This document shows positions 15,517 to 23,594 of a stretch of DNA of 28,628 nucleotides, piece after piece. Origin of the DNA: Candidatus Thorarchaeota archaeon (GTDB taxonomy: Archaea > Asgardarchaeota > Thorarchaeia > Thorarchaeales > Thorarchaeaceae); the NCBI GenBank assembly GCA_016839345.1, contig JAEOUL010000290.1, positions 1-28,628 on the forward strand, read 5' to 3'. Position numbers and translations under genes: made by a program. The notes below the pieces were generated by a model. The model was given only the letters and a program-made list of their open reading frames with translations. It ran no database searches and was not told the origin of the DNA. Every line of letters begins with the position of its first letter. Position 1 is the stretch's first letter.

Positions 15517-17591
15517 AAATCCTTCAATTACAGATTCGTAATTTCAAACCATTCGTCAATCTCACATTACCCCATGGAGATGCTGAGTTACCTGATGGGC
15601 TTATTCTCATCAAGGGTCCAAATTCAACAGGTAAATCATCCCTCTTTGAAGCCATCCTCTGGGGGCTCTGGGGAGCAGATGCAGTTGGTCTTACAAATGA
15701 CGAATTAATCAATTTTAGATCAACATCCTGTAGAGTAATTCTAATCTTTCAGGTTGCAGGAACGCAATACAAGATTGATCGATCATATGACCCGGCAAAT
15801 GGAATGACTGTGGTCCTGTTCACAAATCGGGAAGGTGCTTGGAAAAGAATTGCTGACAAGAGTAGGTCAGTCAATTCTAAACTTGATGAGACTCTGAGTC
15901 TTGAACTTAAGCAGGCATTAAGCACACTCTTGGTTCGACAAGGTGAGGTTGCAGTTATTGCAAATGCTACTCCTTCTGTACTGAGAGAACTCCTTGTAAA
16001 GGTCTATGACATCGACTTGCTTCATCAGATGTCAAATCACTTGGAAAGCCTAGAGAAAGAAATAGAGTCAAAAATCAAAGCACTAGAATCCGACTATACA
16101 AGGCCTGAGGAGATTGAGAAACAAATTGGGAATTGTGAGGCTCGAATCACTCGTTTTGAATCTGTACTTGACCTTAGGAAAAATGAGATTGAATCAACAG
16201 AGAAAATGCTTCAAGAAATTCCGGATGTTGACGTCCTAAAGAAAATTCATGATCTTAGTACTTCGATTGAGAATCTTCAACGTGAGATTGAAGTTAAAAG
16301 CGAAGGGCTTGAAACAGACCTTGCCCAAGCTGGAGTCGTTGACACTAGTGCTAAGATTCTAAATGCACGACTAGACTCTCTAGAAAAAGGACGAAAACGA
16401 ATCGAGGGAGAAATGAAGACAATCAAGCGTAGAATACAGACTTTAGACCAAGAAATTGGATCAATTTCAGGCAGGAACAATGACATGAAGGATAAGATTC
16501 AAACCCTGTCTGATGCTGGAACAGAAGATATCATTGAGTGTCCCACATGCGCGAAACCACTTTCCTCAACCGAACGCAACAAACTTGTGGCTGAATACAA
16601 GACAACAATCAAGGACGGAGAGGCCAAAATAAGGGATAGCGAGTCAGAGAAAAAGCAACTCATTGCTACTTCAGATGATTTCGATGATCAACTCTCTCGA
16701 ATGTCCAAGAGTGAGGATGCCGTGAAAAGGGTGAGTCAAGGACAGAAGAGGGTTGACCAAACAAAGGAGAAAGTTTCCAAAATTGAGCAAGAGCTCGCTG
16801 GATTCCTAAAAGAAAATGGAATCAAGAACGTTAGTACATTACTCAAAAAACACAAAATGGCCAGTATCTTAGATCTTCAACAAAATGTTGTATCCCTCGA
16901 AGCGACTTTGACAGCTCTTCGCAATGAAACCTCGGAAAGCGAGGAGAACATACAGAGAGAACGAGACATGATATCAGAGCTTCAGGAAAAGCAGACGTAT
17001 ATGGAACAAATCGGTGCTGAAATTGTACAACTCCAGAATATGAGTAAACACACAAAATATGTTCGTATAAAGCTGGTCAGTGGGTTTGTAACTGACTATG
17101 TATTTCAGAAACGACTACTTGGTATCATCCGGGGCGCAACTAACCCATACGTAAGGTCATTTACAAATGGTCAATACACAGCTGTTGACCTAGAACCAAC
17201 ACCTGCTAAGGGTCGTTCGGGTCCTGGACTTATCCTCAAAATATGGGATGAACGTGATCAAGCTTGGAAAAAGACCTCTCAATTGAGCTTTGGTGACAGA
17301 ACCGCAATTAGTTTGGGTTTAAGGATGGGAATCAGCCGTACTATGAGTAGTATTCGTCCTTTAAGGGACAGTCCTGTCGTAACACCTCGTGTTCGTTCTG
17401 TTCTTCTTGATGAACCCCTTGGAGGTCTAGACAAGATTCGACGTGAGGCTGTTGTTAGAAATCTTATCAACGACCAAAGTTTCGAGCAGATTCTTCTGAT
17501 AACTCACACTGATGTCCAAGGTTGGGAGGGAATCCCTGTTATTGATGTGTCTAAAACTGGTGCCTCTAGTAATGCGATCCTCGAGATGTGA
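15513..17591 (+). CDS. rad50: Rad50 ATPase (short form)
   Basis: A 692-residue SMC-like ATPase that binds Mre11 and tethers DNA ends. N-terminal Walker A GPNSTGKSS (35-43) is followed by a helical coiled-coil arm. The zinc hook CPTC (Cys343, Cys346) lies almost exactly at the middle of the protein, a second arm follows, and then the C-terminal ATPase lobe: signature LSFGD (591-595, usually LSGGE), Walker B LLDEP (Asp633-Glu634) and a D-loop GGLD. Archaeal Rad50 proteins are often about 880 residues, so each arm here is shorter by roughly 90 residues. The ATG overlaps the mre11 stop. A TATA box for the next gene follows, so this probably ends the operon. Confidence 0.93.
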   Translation: MKILQLQIRNFKPFVNLTLPHGDAELPDGLILIKGPNSTGKSSLFEAILWGLWGADAVGLTNDELINFRSTSCRVILIFQVAGTQYKIDRSYDPANGMTVVLFTNREGAWKRIADKSRSVNSKLDETLSLELKQALSTLLVRQGEVAVIANATPSVLRELLVKVYDIDLLHQMSNHLESLEKEIESKIKALESDYTRPEEIEKQIGNCEARITRFESVLDLRKNEIESTEKMLQEIPDVDVLKKIHDLSTSIENLQREIEVKSEGLETDLAQAGVVDTSAKILNARLDSLEKGRKRIEGEMKTIKRRIQTLDQEIGSISGRNNDMKDKIQTLSDAGTEDIIECPTCAKPLSSTERNKLVAEYKTTIKDGEAKIRDSESEKKQLIATSDDFDDQLSRMSKSEDAVKRVSQGQKRVDQTKEKVSKIEQELAGFLKENGIKNVSTLLKKHKMASILDLQQNVVSLEATLTALRNETSESEENIQRERDMISELQEKQTYMEQIGAEIVQLQNMSKHTKYVRIKLVSGFVTDYVFQKRLLGIIRGATNPYVRSFTNGQYTAVDLEPTPAKGRSGPGLILKIWDERDQAWKKTSQLSFGDRTAISLGLRMGISRTMSSIRPLRDSPVVTPRVRSVLLDEPLGGLDKIRREAVVRNLINDQSFEQILLITHTDVQGWEGIPVIDVSKTGASSNAILEM

Positions 17592-17601
17592 TAATTGAGA
17601 C

Positions 17602-17610
17602 AAATATTAA
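17602..17610 (+). promoter_or_regulatory. TATA-like box for the first GT-C-like gene
   Basis: AAATATTAA lies about 30 bases before the ATG at 17637, so a transcript would start close to that ATG. It separates the membrane-protein pair from the rad50 operon. Confidence 0.45.
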
Positions 17611-17636
17611 TCAGTGAGTGAAATTGCCAAGTCGAT

Positions 17637-19871
17637 ATGTGTGCCGCTATGGATGGAAAGAGAATGATTGGTCGACTTGTTCGTACAATTGACAACTCTC
17701 TCTATCGTGCTGGCAAACGCATGACCTGTTTTCTAATTGAGAATCGAATTCTTATTTCTGTCATGTTCATTGGACTCATCGTTTGGGCCATTGTCTTTCA
17801 TACTGCAGTGATTGACTATACTAGTTCAGTAAGTTGGAATACACGTTCATCTTGGTTGGGTCCTCTTCCTGACCCTGATACCGTAGATATCTTTGGATTC
17901 ACAATAGAATATCAGATTGAGGGCTACAGTGACTATACGTTCTACTATGTCCACTGGGGATACAACTTCCTCTATGGAACCATGCCATATTCTCCAGAGT
18001 TTGGATATCTTGAGCTGAATGGAATCACTAATGAGAACGGTGCACATATGTTTCCACCTTTCACCTCCTATCTGTATGCTACAGGAATTTGGCTTGGAAA
18101 CCTATTTGGTTGGGCGAATTGGGGGATTGGACTATTCATCGCAGGATTTGGATTTCTTACAGCCCTTCCTATCTACGGTATTGCAAAGGAGCTATCATCA
18201 AACCGTCGTGTTGGAGAAGTGGCTGCACTGACATATTTACTGAATCCGTTAGTGCTCTATCACACAGACTTTCTTTGGTTCAATCCCGCACCCTTTGTAT
18301 TCTTTTTCTTCGCAGGTTTCTATATGCTCATTCGTGAAAAATGGCTCGTTGGAACTCTACTTATTGTGAGTGCTGCACTATTCAAACAGAGCGCTTGGTT
18401 CCTAGGTCTTCCCTTGATTGTATATCTCTTGGTGAAAAGACGTGATAGACCACTAACTGATGATGACAATACCAATAATGAAAGCAGCTCGAACACAGAA
18501 GTCAAGGAGAAATCGAAACCCAAACCAATCCTCCAAGCGCTGACAGATTATTTTGATCTAAGAGGATTTGCTATTGGAGTCGTTGTTGTTCTATTATTTA
18601 TAGGAGCTGTGATGTTTCCTTTCATAATTGCACAGCCTGATTTCCTAAACTATTGGATTCTAGCTTTGGGATCATTCTCATTTGAAGGAAACTTTGTTGA
18701 TGCTCCAGCGTATAATCAACCTCAGCGAATTCAAGTTCTCCTGATAATGGCTGATATGCCTGAGCAAGCAGAGCTGTTGGACACAATCATCCTTTCAGGA
18801 GGTCCAATGGTTTTCGGTGTCATTGTACTTCTCGGTGTGATGTTGCTGAAGGATCGCTATATTGGAGAAGAGAAACTCTACCTTCGTAGAATTCTATTCA
18901 TGACATTCCTGCTGATGTTGTTTGTTAACATAGTAGGAGCACGAGGTGTGTTCAAATATTATTTCGTAGCCATTGTACCCTTTTTCTCGATATTCTCCTC
19001 TGCGCGGATGATTCGTGGAACTGAAGAACATGTTCCATTCTCCACATCCATGGCTCTTCTACCAATTACATTCACACTGATGATTTTTCTTCCAGACCGC
19101 AATTTCTACATGGCATATGTGATTATCATATTCGCACTGTATTTAGTGACCCCGGTAATTGACTTTCTCTATTCTTCTGTGAAACGTGTGCTATCCAATC
19201 TGACACGTTTCAATCCACTCTCTTATGGTACACTCGCACTCGAAGCCACAATTTCTCGAACAAAGATGTCTGTTTTTGTTAATTGGTTGTCGAGAATTCT
19301 AAGCATAGCCTTTGGACTCTCACTCTTTGTTTATGGATTGTGGAATAGTTTGTTTGCAGTCGGAGCCAATCTTGTAATGGGTCTTATAGTAATACTCAGT
19401 GCAGGAATAGCAATCACTCTTGGGCTTCAGTTAGTTTCTCTCTTTCTGAGCTTCAGTGACACCCTTGACTTAAATGACAACCTGAAATCTTTTTCAATCA
19501 TAACCACTGCCGCACTCTGGATTTTTGGATTTGGATCCTACATAGGGAGCTGGTCTGTGTCACTATTCTCAGAGAGACAGCCATTGGTCTTTTCAGGGAT
19601 ATTTGTAATTTTCTGGGCATGTTCACTTCTAATTGAAATGAAATTGTATGCTCGATTTATTGCTGATATACTCCTACTTGGCGGGACCGTTCTTGGATTG
19701 AATATGTGGTTCCTGCTAGGTAACCAGATTCTCCAAGTGATTGGAATATGTTGTCTTTGTGCTGTCATAGTTCACCTCATAGTGGTTCTTGTTGCACTAG
19801 TTCGTACTCAAAGTGGTAGTATTGAAATAAGGGTGCCACTCGTTAGAGATCCTCATATACAAACATCATGA
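17637..19871 (+). CDS. GT-C-like polytopic membrane protein, long paralogue
   Basis: A 744-residue membrane protein. A hydrophobic segment at about 37-57 (ISVMFIGLIVWAIVFHTAVI) is followed by a large outward loop containing GYSDYTFYYVHWGYNF (Asp99) and PYSPEF. Repeated membrane spans follow; I count about ten in the shared part and about six more in a C-terminal extension beyond residue 530. This layout (one span, then a large extracytoplasmic loop with an Asp-Tyr motif, then a multi-span core) is that of GT-C glycosyltransferases, which use lipid-linked sugars. The shared motif LNPLVLYHTDFLWFNPAPFVFF occurs again in the downstream gene. A charged linker (about 270-300, rich in Asn, Ser and Lys) separates two cores. 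The substrate is unknown. A start at 17649 (MDGKR) is also possible. Confidence 0.7.
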   Translation: MCAAMDGKRMIGRLVRTIDNSLYRAGKRMTCFLIENRILISVMFIGLIVWAIVFHTAVIDYTSSVSWNTRSSWLGPLPDPDTVDIFGFTIEYQIEGYSDYTFYYVHWGYNFLYGTMPYSPEFGYLELNGITNENGAHMFPPFTSYLYATGIWLGNLFGWANWGIGLFIAGFGFLTALPIYGIAKELSSNRRVGEVAALTYLLNPLVLYHTDFLWFNPAPFVFFFFAGFYMLIREKWLVGTLLIVSAALFKQSAWFLGLPLIVYLLVKRRDRPLTDDDNTNNESSSNTEVKEKSKPKPILQALTDYFDLRGFAIGVVVVLLFIGAVMFPFIIAQPDFLNYWILALGSFSFEGNFVDAPAYNQPQRIQVLLIMADMPEQAELLDTIILSGGPMVFGVIVLLGVMLLKDRYIGEEKLYLRRILFMTFLLMLFVNIVGARGVFKYYFVAIVPFFSIFSSARMIRGTEEHVPFSTSMALLPITFTLMIFLPDRNFYMAYVIIIFALYLVTPVIDFLYSSVKRVLSNLTRFNPLSYGTLALEATISRTKMSVFVNWLSRILSIAFGLSLFVYGLWNSLFAVGANLVMGLIVILSAGIAITLGLQLVSLFLSFSDTLDLNDNLKSFSIITTAALWIFGFGSYIGSWSVSLFSERQPLVFSGIFVIFWACSLLIEMKLYARFIADILLLGGTVLGLNMWFLLGNQILQVIGICCLCAVIVHLIVVLVALVRTQSGSIEIRVPLVRDPHIQTS

Positions 19872-19884
19872 GGAGAAGGTCGGA

Positions 19885-21345
19885 TTGAGCGAAGAAGAAA
19901 CATTGTTCAAAGTTCGTCTGAAGAGTCTTCTTCGAGAAAACATAGTACTTCTTCTAATTCTTGTAGTGGCAGCTATTGTCTGGTCAGTCGTTTTCTCACT
20001 TGGGGCTTCTTCCTTCTTATCTAATGGTGAAGCCCCCTTGAGATCCTCATGGAATGGGGCTGGTAATTTCGACTTCTTTGGTATAACAATAAACTATGAA
20101 TTTGAAGGGTGGGCTGACTATGATTACTACTATCTGTCTTGGGCTGACCAATTTCTAAATGGAGTGACACCGTATTCAGAGAATTTTGACACCTATATCC
20201 TTAACGAAACCGAATACGATACACCTTTCTTCCTTCCCCCACTTTTCCTTTATCTCTGCTCCCTAGGCGCAGTAATGGGTCCATTGGGACCCGGATTCCT
20301 AATCTCGCTATTGGGTTTTGCGACTGCATTTCCAATCTTTGGTATCGCAAAATACCTCTCAGAGAATCAGAGAGTTGGAGAGATAGCCGCGGCTACATAT
20401 CTTCTGAACCCACTTATTCTCTATCACACAGCCTTTCAGTGGTTAAATCCTGCTCCCTTTGTATTCTTCACAGTACTCTCATTCTATCTATTGATGAAAC
20501 AGAAAAGGGTTGAAGGTACACTCGCCATGGTGACTGCAATCTTTTTCAAACAGATAGCTATTTTCATTGCTCTTCCTCTGATTGCATACTTGATTAGAAA
20601 ACCTCCCTCCAAAGACCCTTACCTTGGAGATGAATCTCCACAAGACGAGTCAAGAGACCTTCACAAAGATCCTGTCGATCTCAAAGGATTTGCCAAGTTA
20701 GCTATCATAGTATTGGTTTATGCTATTGCATTGTCTTTTCCATACATACTTAATCCAGGTAACTATCTTTACTACATGATACAAAAACCTGGCTCAACTT
20801 TGTACAATAACGTGACAACTTTTCCACAAGGAAATCATCCAATAACCTTCACCGTTCTTTTCATCCTATTTCAATCTCCAGAATGGTTGGCTGAGCTTAT
20901 CAATCAGGGTGTATATTACTCAATTTTCATCTTACCTGGGGTTCTTGGTGCACTTGGTTTATGTCTCTTTGAAGAAAAGGATGACCAAAACCTCCAGGGG
21001 TATTGGCGTAGAATCCTATTCTTCACGCTGATTCTAGTGTTCTGGGTGCATATCTTCTCACCTAGAGGAATCTACAAGTATTATTGCGTCGCCCTGATGC
21101 CTTTTATCTCAATACTCTCCTCTCATCGGATGATGTCTGATAGACCCGGAAAAATCAAGGCATCCCTTCCTATGATAATAATACCAGCCATTGTGAGTCT
21201 TGTTATTCTGATACCGAATCGTAATGTCTACATCTTACTTCTAATTTTAATAATGGTGGCCTATATCCTTCAGAAGGACTTCTCAGTTGTGTATGGTCTG
21301 ATAAGAATACGGATACTACGTCTGAAACCCGGATTTGAGCAGTGA
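19885..21345 (+). CDS. GT-C-like polytopic membrane protein, short paralogue
   Basis: A 486-residue relative of the preceding gene. It shares the first-loop motif (FGITINYEFEGWADYDYYYL with Asp78, then PYSENF), the block RVGEIAAATYLLNPLILYHT, then WLNPAPFVFF, and the later IFSPRGIYKYYCVALMPF which matches the ARGVFKYYFVAIVPF of its neighbour. It lacks the C-terminal six-span extension. Both are probably GT-C-type glycosyltransferases or close relatives, acting at the membrane on lipid-linked sugars. The start is TTG at 19885, with GGAG (19872-19875) and AAGGT as the Shine-Dalgarno. The gene begins 13 bases after its neighbour, so the two form an operon. It abuts the convergent gene at 21346. 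Confidence 0.72.
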   Translation: MSEEETLFKVRLKSLLRENIVLLLILVVAAIVWSVVFSLGASSFLSNGEAPLRSSWNGAGNFDFFGITINYEFEGWADYDYYYLSWADQFLNGVTPYSENFDTYILNETEYDTPFFLPPLFLYLCSLGAVMGPLGPGFLISLLGFATAFPIFGIAKYLSENQRVGEIAAATYLLNPLILYHTAFQWLNPAPFVFFTVLSFYLLMKQKRVEGTLAMVTAIFFKQIAIFIALPLIAYLIRKPPSKDPYLGDESPQDESRDLHKDPVDLKGFAKLAIIVLVYAIALSFPYILNPGNYLYYMIQKPGSTLYNNVTTFPQGNHPITFTVLFILFQSPEWLAELINQGVYYSIFILPGVLGALGLCLFEEKDDQNLQGYWRRILFFTLILVFWVHIFSPRGIYKYYCVALMPFISILSSHRMMSDRPGKIKASLPMIIIPAIVSLVILIPNRNVYILLLILIMVAYILQKDFSVVYGLIRIRILRLKPGFEQ

Positions 21346-22533
21346 TTATTCTGATTGTTTTAGTTCTTCCAATTCACTCTGCTTCTTGTTCATTTTTTTC
21401 TTTAAGCTCGTAGAACGAGCGTCCAACTTTTCTACTTGTTCGGCAAAGGATTCTTCAGTCATGGCTCCTGAGCTTTGTCGTTGCTCTATATGCTTACGAA
21501 GCTGCTCAACAGACTTGAATTCTTTCTTCAGTGCTTTGAGATCTCCTTCAATTGCTGTTATCTTGCTCTCATCTGCCGTCTTGAACTGCTTGGCTGGAAT
21601 CATAACTCCGAGCTGATGTTGGGTCTTCTCTGCAAAATCTTGAAACTGGTCCCTTAGCAACTCTACGTTATGATCAACATTGGACACTTGTTCCTTTACC
21701 TTAGAGATATCTTTCTGAAGATCAAATACAGCGTTTACAAGTCGTTTCAACGTCTTTTCTAGCTCGGCAGATACTGTAGGATCTGCCTCTATGACCTTCT
21801 CTTTCGTAGCTTTATCTTGTTCTGTTACAACTGAACTAGGCATTGTCATCTGGAATTCTCCACTAAGCCATCTGAAGGCGTTTACAGCAAATGCTTTGTT
21901 TCCTTTATGCTTAAGCCCACCACCTTTCCGAAAAACTTCATAGCTACCTACGCACATTATTCGACCCTTTCCCGGTTCGACAATAGCAACGACAGCTACC
22001 TTCCCTGGATCCGCAGTTTCTGATGTGACAGCAAGTGCAGTGGCGTTGTCGGTTACCTTGAGACTACACGCTGATGGTATTAGAAGATCATTAACATCTT
22101 CCATTGAGGGGTGCGAAATAATATCCGATATGATTGGCATTGTTGGTAAACCTGCATTAACGCGGTCATCCTTGACTGCCGTGTTTTCGAACGAGATTCC
22201 GAATTCAGATGTAATTTTGGACAGGTTGTTCATGAGTCCTCGGTCGCCTCCAGAGAGTGACAGAAGAATCAGACCACCACCATCTAAAACGAATTTTTTG
22301 AGAACATCAATTTCCGCTGGTCGTAACTTCGAGCTGTTGGGGCAACCAAACACCATCACATCTGCATCTTTGAGATTCTTTGCTAGAATCATAAACTCTG
22401 TATATGCTTCGATATCAAAGTCATTGTCTTTCAGTAGTCGCCCAAGTTCAGAGTATGTACTATCTAATCTACCTCTTTCATTCTGAGTCTGGTCAAAGAG
22501 GATTTTCTTTCTCCTTCCGCTCAAGCCATACAC
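21346..22533 (-). CDS. GIFT-domain (IFT52-like) protein with C-terminal coiled coil
   Basis: A 395-residue protein with two parts. Residues about 10-226 match the GIFT fold of IFT52 and GldG: ILFDQTQNERG start, KNLKDADVMVFGCP, EIDVLKKFVLDGGGLILLS, EFGISFENTAV, then GKGRIMCVGSYEVF followed by NAFRWLSGE. Eukaryotic IFT52 shows the same order (ILFn, 'GPre.ft..E.eiLkkyld.GG', 'eyGi.vnnDaV', 'GG.laVlGS..mF', 'vf.WL..g'). The fold resembles glutamine-amidotransferase-like Rossmann domains without the catalytic Cys. Residues about 255-395 are a long charged coiled coil (for example LEKTLKRLVNAVFDLQKDIS and EQLRKHIEQR). There is no membrane segment or signal peptide. The GTG at 22533 is used; TTG at 22524 is an alternative preceded by GGTG. 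Function is not known; a structural or complex-forming role is inferred. Confidence 0.7.
   Translation of the reverse strand: MYGLSGRRKKILFDQTQNERGRLDSTYSELGRLLKDNDFDIEAYTEFMILAKNLKDADVMVFGCPNSSKLRPAEIDVLKKFVLDGGGLILLSLSGGDRGLMNNLSKITSEFGISFENTAVKDDRVNAGLPTMPIISDIISHPSMEDVNDLLIPSACSLKVTDNATALAVTSETADPGKVAVVAIVEPGKGRIMCVGSYEVFRKGGGLKHKGNKAFAVNAFRWLSGEFQMTMPSSVVTEQDKATKEKVIEADPTVSAELEKTLKRLVNAVFDLQKDISKVKEQVSNVDHNVELLRDQFQDFAEKTQHQLGVMIPAKQFKTADESKITAIEGDLKALKKEFKSVEQLRKHIEQRQSSGAMTEESFAEQVEKLDARSTSLKKKMNKKQSELEELKQSE
21393..21399 (+). terminator. T-run inside the opposing gene, candidate terminator
   Basis: Seven T follow 48 bases after the stop of the short GT-C-like gene, inside the convergent coding region at 21346-22533. 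Archaeal RNA polymerase stops at such T-runs, and no intergenic space exists, so it is a reasonable terminator; no hairpin is associated. Confidence 0.3.
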
Positions 22534-22598
22534 CTTTACTACCGATTATCAAGAAAGCACTGAATTTGCGTTAATGAGACTTCCGTCGATGTGCTTCG

Positions 22599-22606
22599 AA
22601 TGTTTT
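22599..22606 (+). promoter_or_regulatory. TATA-like box for the HIT-family gene
   Basis: GTTTTATC is about 30 bases before the ATG at 22634, so the transcript would be nearly leaderless. No Shine-Dalgarno is seen before that ATG, which agrees. Confidence 0.35.
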
Positions 22607-22633
22607 ATCTCGGTGTATCCTTGATAAATCACT

Positions 22634-23062
22634 ATGAGCGATGAGAAATGCATCTTCTGTAAGATTGTTCGCGGTGAGATGCCAGCTTCAATTATTTTTG
22701 AAGATGATGTTTGTTTGGCTTTCATGGATGTATTTCCAGTGACCGAGGGACACAGTCTGCTAATTCCAAAGAAACACTATGTGAATATGTTTGATATTGA
22801 CGGAGAAGTGGTTGGGCATTTAGCAAAACGGCTTGCAGATCTGACTAGGAGAGTCAAGAAAGCTTCTGAAGAAGAGGGAGTAATCAACATTGTAGCAAAT
22901 GGAGAGGGTGCTGGACAGGAAATTCCTCATTTACACTTTCATGCTATTCCACGGAGCAAAGGGTCTCCTTTCGGATTCAAGTTTCCCCCTGATTACCGTG
23001 ATTCTATGGCGGACAGAGAGGATCTAGACCGCATGGCGCAGAAGATACGTGATTCTATTTAG
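22634..23062 (+). CDS. HIT-family nucleotide hydrolase
   Basis: A 142-residue histidine-triad protein. The triad reads PHLHFHAIP with His99, His101 and His103, the last acting as nucleophile that forms a nucleotidyl intermediate. The N-terminal CIFCKIVRGEMPAS is typical of the Hint-like branch, where the CxxC binds zinc. HIT proteins hydrolyse adenylated compounds such as AMP-amides or diadenosine polyphosphates; the exact substrate is not shown here. The ATG at 22634 has a TATA-like box about 30 bases upstream. Its TAG stop overlaps the stop codon of the convergent PPC gene. Confidence 0.92.
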   Translation: MSDEKCIFCKIVRGEMPASIIFEDDVCLAFMDVFPVTEGHSLLIPKKHYVNMFDIDGEVVGHLAKRLADLTRRVKKASEEEGVINIVANGEGAGQEIPHLHFHAIPRSKGSPFGFKFPPDYRDSMADREDLDRMAQKIRDSI

Positions 23063-23493
23063 GTGATATTGAGAAGATTGAGACCAGTCCTCTCATCTCT
23101 TGCTCTTTTCAGTTCCGTTGATATTTCAGTAATCACTAGCTCAATCGTAGCCGAAACCTTACACCCTCGCATCAAGTGACCCCCATAACATTTGCCCGCT
23201 TCATCTGCCACAATCATATGTGCATGAACCAGAGGTTTTCCATCAAGCATCGAGATATTTCCCATGCATGAAACTACCTCAACATCATCATCAACAAAGA
23301 AGTCTCTGTATTCATTGGCTTTGATGTTGAAGTAACCGAGTTTAGCTCCTGAGATTGCGCCAATCAGATGTACTTGACCTGATTTTACTCCATATTCTGC
23401 AGCAACTGTTTCAATAGTTTCAAGAACATCCTCGCCAGGCTCCATTCTTGAAAAAATTACTCGTTTTGCTTCAGTCTGAATTGAACGAACCAT
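23059..23493 (-). CDS. PPC-domain (DUF296) putative DNA-binding protein
   Basis: A 144-residue PPC-domain protein, a small trimeric fold found alone in archaea and bacteria and attached to AT-hooks in plants. Features are the N-terminal GEDVLETIETVAAEYGVKSG, VHLIGAISGAKLGYFN, a strand HAHMIVADEAG and the family element GGHLMRGCKVSATIEL with its GGH motif. The reading frame opens 26 codons earlier (23571), but ATG at 23493 is preferred: it starts at the domain boundary, and a TATA-like CATTAATG lies about 24 bases upstream, giving a leaderless transcript. The function of free-standing PPC proteins is uncertain, though a DNA-binding or metal-related role is proposed for the family. Confidence 0.85.
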   Translation of the reverse strand: MVRSIQTEAKRVIFSRMEPGEDVLETIETVAAEYGVKSGQVHLIGAISGAKLGYFNIKANEYRDFFVDDDVEVVSCMGNISMLDGKPLVHAHMIVADEAGKCYGGHLMRGCKVSATIELVITEISTELKRARDERTGLNLLNIT

Positions 23494-23513
23494 GTTTTGA
23501 GTCAAAGCACCCA

Positions 23514-23521
23514 CATTAATG
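23514..23521 (-). promoter_or_regulatory. TATA-like box for the PPC gene
   Basis: CATTAATG lies about 24 bases upstream of the ATG at 23493 on the minus strand, the spacing of a leaderless archaeal start. It falls inside the longer reading frame that begins at 23571, which argues that the extra N-terminal residues are not translated. Confidence 0.4.
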
Positions 23522-23594
23522 AAGGACTCGGATTCACAATAGGAAGTGCTTATCAGGGATAATCCGCTCATTTAATCTGTGAGTGGCATTGCCC

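Noticed and set aside
22025..22486. An open frame on the plus strand inside the GIFT-coiled-coil gene
   Set aside because: It is opposite conserved GIFT strands, is serine/arginine-rich and lacks a start signal.
21346..22533. Reading the GIFT match as evidence for a cilium or flagellum
   Set aside because: No other intraflagellar transport genes, dyneins or tubulins are in the window; only the fold is supported.
23494..23571. N-terminal extension of the PPC protein
   Set aside because: The extra 26 residues do not resemble the family and cover the likely promoter; the ATG at 23493 fits a TATA box at leaderless spacing.
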